DNA from: Motacilla alba alba
Taxonomy: Eukaryota; Chordata; Aves; Passeriformes; Motacillidae
Reading direction: 5' to 3'
Length of the DNA stretch: 64,000 nt
Assembly: GCF_015832195.1 (NCBI RefSeq)
Contig: NC_052027.1
Location: 16,674,149 to 16,738,148, forward strand
Within the stretch, counting starts at the first letter, position 1. Every line of letters starts with the position of its first letter. Below, in pieces: positions 46,719 through 54,302 of the stretch. The translations under genes and the position numbers were made by a program. The notes beneath the pieces are model-generated. The model was not told where the DNA came from. It was given only the letters and a program-made list of their open reading frames with translations, and searched no databases.

Positions 46719-47183
46719 TGTAGTAGAAGTAGTCACAAAGTGAAAGGAAGGATTTTTGAGTGCTGTACAGGGGGGTTTTAAGCCTTGTACGCAGGGGTCC
46801 AAGTTTTGTACATGGGGGTCAGGGGTTCTAAGATGGAGGGATTTGGGTGTGCCCTGTCCTCTTTCTTTCTCCTTCCTAGCCTCCATGTCTTTGGTGATGT
46901 TGGCACTCACAGATTGGTTTAGAGTAGAAAGTCACCATTCAATATAGATAGTGGGCATTGGGGAAAAAGTATAAACATGTAACACGTAAAGTGTGATATA
47001 AAAGATGGCACCAGCCCCTGGGAGGGCAGTGTGCCTTTGTCTGAGCTGCTGAACGGGCCACAGCAGTTCAGGAGAAGAATCTTTTAGATAACCAACAATA
47101 AACAACCTTGAGACCGGACAACAGAGGACTACTGAGTCTTTCTTTGAAGGCACGGGTTGGAGCAGAGACTTTTCCATCTTTCA
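46719..47183 (+). mobile_element. Solo LTR-like element of an endogenous retrovirus (boundaries approximate)
   Basis: About 465 bp opening with TG and closing with CA. It carries a TATA box, TATAAAA at 46997-47003, and an AATAAA poly(A) signal at 47097-47102, 100 bp downstream. That TATA-to-poly(A) order and spacing is typical of an LTR promoter, R and U5. The upstream part resembles U3 regions I remember from passerine ERV LTRs. No gag, pol or env coding sequence is next to it, so it would be a solo LTR. I could not find a clear target-site duplication, so both ends are uncertain. Confidence 0.55.
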
Positions 47184-47254
47184 GGGTCACCCCAATCCAG
47201 GGCACGAGACCCCACACCCGCTCAGCTGGCTGACAGGCCCAGAGCAGAGAAGGT

Positions 47255-47430
47255 TCCAGGCACACCTTAGAGCACCCTCCAGTGCCTAAAGGGGTTCCAA
47301 GAGAGCGGGAGAGGGACGTGGGACAAGGCCCTAGCGTGATAAGGACACGAGGGAATGGCTTCACACTGACAAATACCAGGGTAAGATTGGATGCTAGGAA
47401 GAAACAACAGTGAGGATGAGCACAAGCTCT
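47255..47430 (+). mobile_element. CR1 LINE fragment
   Basis: On the + strand it contains the CR1 phrases CCAGTGCCTAAAGGGG, GAGAGGGACGTGGGACAAGG, GAGGGAATGGCTTCACACTG and AGATTGGATGCTAGGAAGAA. It is truncated at both ends and lacks the CR1 3' tail. It lies immediately downstream of the LTR-like element, in the opposite orientation to the other CR1 copies here. Confidence 0.75.
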
Positions 47431-48564
47431 CCATCACCCAGCTCTCAGCCAGGACAAATCCCTAATGCTTCAGAGAGACAGGGCCTGGACAGCGGTGGAA
47501 CAAAGAGAGCCCCAAAAACCTCACCATGGATCAGGAAGAAGCACAAGGTAAAATGCAAGGAACCCATTCTAGCTGCTGAAAAAAAGTATAAATTAAAAGA
47601 AGGAAAAAACCAAAAACAAAAGGAGTCCTTGTTCTTCCTCAGACCCATCTGAGGATCATATATTGAAATACAGAGGCTCACTTCCCAATCCAAAACCAAA
47701 TAAAATCACTTGTCTCCTGTTCCAGAAAAATGTATAAAGCTCCTAGTTTGAAGATGTTTCATAACTGTATTATTTTGGTAGGTAAACTCTGTCCTTATTA
47801 TGACCATCCTAAAGTCTCCTAATTCCAAATTTAAGCCCTATTCCCACCTAATTACGAAGCCACTTCGTCTCACAGTTCTTTTGGCCACTACCCCGATAAG
47901 AAACAAGGGCACTTCAAGCCATCATTTCTCTGCACAGCTAATTGACTTTAGTGGGCAATGAGCATAATTTTAAAAAAGCCAATAATCTTCCTAAAGTATA
48001 CTGATATTGAGCAATTGGAAATAATTATGGACTGACTTAATAATGTTTATACTGATCTTAATAGCCACACTTGAAAAGATAAAAATATCTAGAAATGTGC
48101 AAAACCACATCTCCTAATAAACACCCGATATACTCTCACTGGTAATTAGTCTCGTAATTACTGCTCACCTGCTGTGACCTTTCCCGAACCAGGCGCTCCT
48201 CCTCCCCACACTGCCTGTCTCACCTCGTCAAGCTTATCACTTGCACCTGACGACCTGCAAGAAACTTCTGATTAGGCACTGCCCCAGCAGGCTGCCTCAA
48301 GAGCCTGCCGGTGCAAGAGAGCCCACGGAGCTACACGGGAGCTCCCTTGTGGTAGCACAGGGCTGTGTAACTTTGCCTCTCCCTTCTTTCATTATCCTGG
48401 AACGATATCCCAGGATGCACAGAGTTATTCCCAAAGCCGCACAAGGAGCTATCAGCAGGTGTGTGCTCCTCTCCCAACTCTACGGGAATTTCAGTTATAA
48501 ACTCACAGTGTTGGGGATTGTTGAAGGTAGTCAACAGCACAAACTGTGAGAACTTTTGGAACAG

Positions 48565-48665
48565 AATAAAAATATTCTGAGTTGGAAAAGACTTACAAGG
48601 ATCACCAAAGTCCAACTCCTAGCCCTGGCACAGGACAACCCCAAGAATCCCCCTAAATGCCTGGA
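48565..48665 (-). mobile_element. Short CR1 3'-end fragment
   Basis: The + strand reads AATATTCTGAGTTGGAAAAG, then ACTTACAAGGATCACC and AAGTCCAACTCCTAGCCCTG, which is the reverse complement of the CR1 3' region. Only about 100 bp remain. It lies about 200 bp before the MANF CpG island. Confidence 0.75.
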
Positions 48666-49174
48666 CAAAAGGTGATAGGACCAGCGACTAGGATATTAAC
48701 TTGGACTAAAACCAAAAAAAAATTTCTTTCTGCAAAAACACCCACCCAAGAAGCCAGAAACAAGTGCAACAAGGTTGCTATTCTGACCTCTCAGCTGTCC
48801 CTCCTCAAAGCATCCAGTCCTTGTACCTCACAGGGTGTACCCAGAGCCACCCGTGAGGGGCTGTGCTGGCACCGAGCCCGCCCCTGCCGCTCCCACCCCT
48901 CACGGGACACCCATCTCACGAACCGCTTGCCCACGGGCCTCAGCGCCGCCTCAGGCTCGCCTCGCACTGCCGCACACCGCCCCGCCACCGCCGGGAGAGG
49001 GGAGAGCGGAGCGCGGGCCGGCCCCGCCCGCCCTCAGGTGCGAGGATCTGCCCCTTTCCAAGATGGCGCCCGGGCCGCCGTCAGGGAGCGCTCGCGAGCG
49101 CCTTTCCCTTAACAAAGATGGCAGCGAAGGGGGGCGGGGACCCGCGCCGCGCGCCGGCGCTCCGCGGCCTCCCC

Positions 49175-49263
49175 CCAATCAGCGGCCGCCAACTCTCCCG
49201 TGGAGGCGACGGCGCGGCCAATGGGAGCGGAGAGCGTGGCGGCCGGGCGGGGAGCGGGCCAAT
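49175..49263 (+). promoter_or_regulatory. MANF: Three CCAAT boxes upstream of MANF
   Basis: CCAAT occurs at 49175-49179, 49218-49222 and 49259-49263, all in the same orientation and 43 and 41 bp apart. The last is 83 bp before the start codon. CCAAT boxes are bound by NF-Y, a partner of ATF6 at stress promoters. Confidence 0.6.
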
Positions 49264-49345
49264 GGGGCGGCGGCGGCGGGGGCAGCCGGTGCGGGGTGCT
49301 GGTGCCGGTGGTGCCGGTGCGGCGGGCGCTGCCGGGCGAGGCGGG

Positions 49346-49433
49346 ATGCGGGCGGCCCACGGGCTTTGCGCGGCGCTGGCCCTGCTCCTGCTGCCGGCCG
49401 GTGGCCGAGCGCTGCGCGACGGGGACTGCGAGG
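49346..49433 (+). CDS. MANF: MANF exon 1 (signal peptide)
   Basis: Encodes [20 protein letters not shown], then RALRDGDCE and one base of a Val codon. The donor is GAGG|GTGAGT. It is very GC-rich. Confidence 0.93.
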
Positions 49434-52400
49434 GTGAGTGCGGCCGGGCCCGGCCCGCGGGGGCGGGGGGAGGCCGTTCCTCGCCGCCGTGTCCCGCGGT
49501 TTGGCCCGTCCGCCAGGTTGTGGGGCCGGGACGCGGAGCAGCCTTGGTGCCGTGACAGCTCCGAGTGACAGCTCGGCCGCCGGGGCTGGGCCGGGCCGGC
49601 GGGAGCGCTGCCTCCAGCGGCAGGAAAAGTCTCCCAAGTCTGGCTAAGTGCGGACGGGCCTGGCCGGGCGTGCTCGGGGGCGTCCGGTGCCGGGGCGATG
49701 CGCCGGGCGGCCCGCGGGGCAGGCGGGGCGGGGCGGGGCTTCCAGCCGTGCCCCGCGCCGGGAACGGGATCTCCCATCCAAGGGTACTGCACTCTGCCGG
49801 GAAGTTGCCGGTCCGCGGGGTCAGCGGTAGTGTAGAGTCCCCACGGGAAGGAGGAGCGACGACTCCGGGAGACCGCACAGTCTCCGGGCCGGGAGATCAG
49901 CGCTGTCGCAGCTCGGCGCTGGCGGGGCAGCGCTCCCCGCCGGCTGTCCCTGCCGGGTGACGGTGAGCAGGGCAGGGAGCAGGAGAACTCGAGTGAGGTC
50001 GCTCACCCGGGACTCCCCCTTAATCATGACAGTATTACGGAGTGCTCGGAGTCCTCTCGGTGCGCACAGCCAGGAGCCGTGAGCAGCTGATCCAAACCAA
50101 GTCGGGCCCTTTGTGTACCGCGGAAATACAAACGCCTCGGGGGTGGAACCTGTTGAGCTGCACAGCAAATTAAGCTGCTCCTGTGCAGTGAACTGAACAG
50201 ATTCCCCAAGTGAAGCAAGAAGAACTCGAGGTGGGGCTCTAGTAGCTGGCTGGGAGTTCGGGATACTAATATCCCTCCTCTATAGTAAGACAGAATGAGG
50301 GGTGGGAACCCCATTAATCAAAACTTCCAGCTGCTGTTGCAGCGCTAGACTGGAAACATGTTTCTATCCTCCGGTGGCCATCAGTGTCACTGCCTGCAGC
50401 AAGTTTTTTCTTCCCAAGGTTTTCACTTCCCAATAGCTTACAGTGGACATCAGTGTGTCTGTGACTGGGGATAGACTGGTGGGAGATAAATAAGGGTGTG
50501 CTGTATGCATAAAGAAAATGTTTTCCAAAATGGCCCATCCTATAATTAGTTCTAGTTTTAATATAATGAGAGTACATTTCTGCTCAGTTCTGTGATGGCC
50601 ATACTCCATTTCCTGTCATGCCCAATTACTGTGCCATGCATTGTGTTCTGAGTGGAACACAAGTTGCCAATGATAATATTTGCCAGTCCCTTCCTGTTGG
50701 AGTAAACAAATCCCATAAAAGCCATAACTCATACCTCTTCCTTAGAGGCAGAATGGTTCCTGGCACTCATCTTGCATGGGAAGGTGTGAGAATCCCCAGG
50801 AGCTGAGCAGGAATTGGGGGGACTGAAGAGTGCTCGGTCCAGGTGACGCCGATATCCACAGATGAGTTGTGAGCATCAGGATGGCCAAAATCTGGCCCTC
50901 AGGGTGTCCCTCAGTCATCCCGCAGGCTGTCTGTCCTCCTTCCCAGCCACACACGGCGCTGCTGCACTTTGGAGAACTGCTGCCCGGGGAAGCGGCAGTG
51001 ACCGGTTTGTGCAGCCCTTCCCACAGGCAGGGACTTGGATCTGTCCTCTCAGCTGCAGCTGCGCTTGTGGGAGTTGTGTTCTGTCTAAGAGTCTTCCCTC
51101 CTTCATCTGAAACTGCATCAGAAGCTTGTGTAGAAATGAAAGAAGGAGAAAGGTGCCATGGGGACATAGCATGGGATCACATTTCTTTTTCGACTGAAGC
51201 AGCCTGATAGTGATACCCTGTTACTGAAGTCAGCACATGGGGAGTCTCAGAGGATTGTTTTCTATCAGCACTGCGTTTGACACCCATGTTCTCACAAGTT
51301 GCTTCCCAAAGCAGCAAGACAACTGTAAATGTACATTTTTGCATGGGCGTGGTTTTGTGTCCATCATATGATCCTGTGCTCACTCAGGACAATGTACAGA
51401 GCCCCTGGACACTTCCACGGATCTCATTTCTCAGATTGTCACAAACCCACCAAAAGTACCAGGGCACGTTGTTGATTCACGTGTGCTCTGAATGACTTTC
51501 TGAACCATTGGTGAAGTTCAGAAAAGTCCTGTTATCCAAACCCTCGATTCCATTTCCCTACAAGTGTCCTCTAAGAGCTGCCATGAGATTGCTGCTCTGG
51601 CTGGTAACTCCATCCATCTTCCCTTCCAGTGTGTGTCACATTCCTGGGAAGGTTCTACCAGAGTCTAAAGGACAATGACGTTGAATTCACACCTTCCAGT
51701 ATTGAAAAGGAGCTCTTGAAATCCTGCAAAGAAGCAAAGGGCAAAGAGAACCGCCTGGTAAGTAGGGGGAGTCAGTAATATTTCCCTCCTGCAAATGAGG
51801 GGAAACTGAGTTTGTATGATGTGGCTTTCCAGGGGCTGTTTTTGCTGGCTCTGTGGCCACAGTGGGTCCTGTATTTTTATGAAAGGACTTGAGGAGTTCA
51901 ATCTCTTTACCTTAAAAAAAAGGGAAAAAACCACCACCCTGTCAACAGTGATTGGAGTGGCTGGCATCTCATTGTTACTGAAGCACTGGATATTACAAAG
52001 CTTCTGTTTGCTCTAGGGCTTCCCTGTCCCTTAAATGGTATTTGGGGTGCTATATAATCTGTTAAAATATTTATACTCTTCAGCTGTTTAGCTGAAAACA
52101 AAATAAAGGAAAACTAAATTGCCCTAACTAAAATAAGAGGCAGTTGGTGAATGAAGAGGCCCAAGGAAAAGGCCTGAACTCTCCTCAGAGAACTACAGAG
52201 ATACCATCTGACATGCGAAGGGGGAGCACTTCAGAGAGGCTCTTTGAATGAAGAAGACTTTTTTCCTAGTCCTGTTCAATTTTTATAAAGTTAAGAAACA
52301 AGACTCGCCTCAGCAGCTGTAAAATCATTGCAATGTAAAACACCTGCTCAGTATTCTGGGCTCAGTTGGGCTCCTTTTGCCCAGCTCTAGCAGTCCCTCG

Positions 52401-53789
52401 GGGAGGTTCTCTAACTGTAAGCATCAAGCTGCAGAACCAGATGAGGACAGGGACAGAAAACTCTGCTTTTAGAAGCTTTTTTCCCATGCATCTCCACTTT
52501 CTTTCCTCTAGTGCTATTACATTGGGGCCACAAGTGATGCAGCCACCAAAATCATTAACGAGGTATCGAAGCCCATGAGTCACCACATCCCTGTGGAAAA
52601 GATCTGTGAGAAGCTAAAGAAGAAAGACAGTCAGATCTGTGAACTAAAATACGGTGAGTTGCCTGCACAAGAGGAAATACCCATGATTTGCTGGGGTGCG
52701 GATGACTGGGGGTGAAGCAACATCCTAAAACTACTCAGTCCTGAGTTCTGCAGCCTGGTTAGGTTGCACAACCTGGGTTGCTCTCCATGAACATCCTAGA
52801 GAGTTCTATGGAGATGCTTAGGTAGGGCTGTTGGCTGCTAACCCTTGCAGGGCTCTGATCAGCCCTGGAATAACGAACTCCCAGGTGTAGCAGCACTGCT
52901 GCACTCACGTTGCTGTTTGGAATGTCATGTTTGGGAGGTGTGTGGTACAGCCTGTGCTGGCAGCAGGCAGGGGTGTCACTGGGGCAGGGCTCAGGACCTT
53001 GGCTGGGCTCTGCAGTCCCAGCTGCTCTCCTGTTCCCAGCAGCAGGGTGATAAATACTGCTTTCTCACCTCCTCTCATGTCTCCTCAGAGCATTCCACTC
53101 TCTATTTCTCATCACCTTCCTTGAACTCTCATGTTCCTAGATGACTCCTCTTCCTGAAAAGACTGATACAAAAACAGGCTTAGAAATGCCTCCTTCTGCT
53201 TTCCCTTATAGCTGCCCTTACACCCCCTGGAGACACCCCTTGGACTGTGGCTCTTTATACTTTTCATTTCTCCTACTAAGGTCATGTTGCTTCCTATAAA
53301 GCTTTTTTTTTGTTGTCACTTTCTTATCTTTCCCCCGAAATCACTCTGCTACATTTCTTTTATCCAGTGGAAAAGTAAGTGTTGCTGCTCATGTAATAAA
53401 GGGGCTTTCAGGGCTATTGTGGAACTCCTGCATCTAAACTGCAACCAAGCTTTCTGTCTTCTAATAATTTTTAGCATTAAGAGCCTTACCTGCTGTCCAG
53501 ACCTAACTTAGACGTTCCTTCCACCCCTGGCACCTCTCTCCCTCTTGGGTTTTGGCTTCCTCGCCCACCTGGCATATCTGAGTGCAGCTCTGCTCTCCCC
53601 GCAGACAAGCAGATCGACCTAAGCACCGTCGACCTGCGCAAGCTGCGCGTCAAGGAGCTGCGGCGGATCCTGGATGACTGGGGCGAGGTGTGCAAGGGCT
53701 GTGTCGAGAAGTACGACTTCATCCGCAGGATCCACGAACTGATGCCCAAGTACGCGCCGAGGGCGGCCGGCGCCCGGACAGACCTCTGA
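49346..53789 (+). CDS. MANF: MANF (mesencephalic astrocyte-derived neurotrophic factor), complete, 4 exons
   Basis: A soluble ER-resident and secreted protein of the MANF/CDNF family that protects neurons and dampens ER stress. Four exons (49346-49433, 51630-51757, 52512-52653, 53605-53789) join in phase to 180 residues, close to the 179-182 usual in the family. A signal peptide with the hydrophobic core [14 protein letters not shown] occupies residues 1 to about 22. The N-terminal saposin-like domain starts at [13 protein letters not shown], and the C-terminal SAP-like domain has the CKGC motif. The mature protein has all eight conserved cysteines. It ends in RTDL, the weak KDEL-like ER retention signal. 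The start was chosen by homology and signal peptide; an upstream in-frame ATG at 49262 exists but would bury the signal peptide. Confidence 0.97.
49434..51629 (+). other. MANF: MANF intron 1
   Basis: 2.2 kb. The first 500 bp belong to the CpG island; the rest is of ordinary composition. The many overlapping ORFs at 49438-49960 are GC-driven shadows. I see no repeat or RNA gene. Confidence 0.7.
51630..51757 (+). CDS. MANF: MANF exon 2
   Basis: Completes Val, then reads [20 protein letters not shown], then [20 protein letters not shown] and RL. The acceptor is CTTCCAG and the donor CTG|GTAAGT. It encodes saposin-like helices with two conserved cysteines. Confidence 0.96.
51758..52511 (+). other. 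MANF: MANF intron 2
   Basis: A 0.75 kb intron. I see nothing in it beyond the splice sites. Confidence 0.75.
52512..52653 (+). CDS. MANF: MANF exon 3
   Basis: Reads [20 protein letters not shown], then [20 protein letters not shown] and QICELKY. The acceptor is CCTCTAG and the donor ACG|GTGAGT. It carries three conserved cysteines and the basic CEKLKKKD helix. Confidence 0.97.
52654..53604 (+). other. MANF: MANF intron 3
   Basis: A 0.95 kb intron. I see no repeat, exon or RNA gene. Confidence 0.75.
53605..53789 (+). CDS. MANF: MANF exon 4 (SAP-like domain, CKGC, RTDL end)
   Basis: Completes Asp, then reads [20 protein letters not shown], then [20 protein letters not shown] and so on to [13 protein letters not shown] and a TGA at 53787-53789. 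The acceptor is CCCGCAG. It is much more GC-rich than exons 2-3, as part of the RBM15B-side CpG island. Several Lys residues remembered from mammals are Arg here, consistent with that GC pressure. Confidence 0.96.
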
Positions 53790-53935
53790 GGGCCGAGACC
53801 GGGGCGATCCTGGGGCTCTGAGGGGCGAGACCGGGCCTGTGAGGGGACTGTGAGGGGCGACCTCGAGGCTCTGAGGGGCGACGCCGGCCCCGCGCTTTGT
53901 ACGGGACTTTCATTAAAGTTCGCCGGTGTGTACCG
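53790..53935 (+). other. MANF: MANF 3'UTR
   Basis: Very short and GC-rich, with several repeats of the phrase TGAGGGGCGA. It ends just after the ATTAAA at 53912-53917. Confidence 0.65.
53912..53917 (+). terminator. MANF: MANF poly(A) signal ATTAAA
   Basis: ATTAAA 123 bp after the stop, followed by a GT-containing stretch GTGTGTACC. It is the only such hexamer before the RBM15B promoter. Confidence 0.7.
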
Positions 53936-53939
53936 GGCG

Positions 53940-54302
53940 GAGCCGTGCCGTGTGACGTGATTGCGGGACACTCCGCCTGCACAGCCGCGCCCGCCGCCTT
54001 CCGACATTCCCCGTTCCCCCCCCCCGTGCTCGCTGCAGCGCGGACCGGCCCCGCGCGCGCCCCCTCAGCCCGCCGAGGGGCGGGGCTTCGCCGCCCGCCC
54101 TGATTGGCCGCCCGACCGTCGCGCGCGGGCGGCGGGAAGCGCCGTGTGACGTCACGGCCCCGTGACGCCGGCTTGCGGCGCGGCGCGCGCGGAGCGATGA
54201 CGTAGAGCCCGCGCGGCGCGGCGGCCGGAGCCGCCTTCGCTCCCTTTTGTCCAAGATGGCGGCGGCCGCCGGAGGCGCCTCCTGAGCCGCGGGCCCGGCG
54301 CG
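53940..54302 (+). promoter_or_regulatory. RBM15B: RBM15B promoter and 5'UTR, CpG island with TGACG cluster
   Basis: It contains TGACGTGA at 53953-53960, a palindromic CRE TGACGTCA at 54147-54154, TGACG at 54163-54167 and TGACGTAG at 54198-54205. An inverted CCAAT box ATTGG lies at 54103-54107, and the YY1-type initiator motif CCAAGATGGCGGC at 54251-54263. TATA is absent. The YY1 motif about 40 bp before the ATG suggests the transcription start is close to it (inference). Confidence 0.7.

Larger units (their letters stand above)
44516..48860. other. Intergenic region between DOCK3 and MANF
   Basis: 4.3 kb. It contains a CR1 fragment at 45263-45640, an LTR-like element at about 46719-47183, a CR1 fragment at about 47255-47430 and a short CR1 tail at about 48565-48665. 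Between these, 47740-48190 is AT-rich with repeated TAATTA-like cores. The ORFs here are shadows of repeats or GC-rich sequence. No gene was recognised. Confidence 0.65.
48860..49960 (+). promoter_or_regulatory. MANF: CpG island and promoter region of MANF
   Basis: A sharp rise in G+C and CpG from about 48860 covers MANF exon 1 and runs into intron 1. It contains two YY1-like AAGATGGC motifs (49060-49067 and 49115-49122) and three CCAAT boxes. There is no TATA box near the start codon. I searched for the ER-stress element CCAAT-N9-CCACG and for ATTGG-N-CCACG on both strands and saw no exact match, although MANF is known as an unfolded-protein-response gene. Confidence 0.75.

Noticed and set aside
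46258..46910. 161-162 codon ORFs on both strands near the LTR-like element
   Set aside because: They overlap each other on opposite strands, show no retroviral or host motif, and partly cover repeat sequence.
49081..49878. Several 150-265 codon ORFs on the - strand over MANF exon 1
   Set aside because: They are overlapping Pro/Arg/Ala-rich frames in a CpG island with no domain or conserved motif; typical GC-driven shadows.
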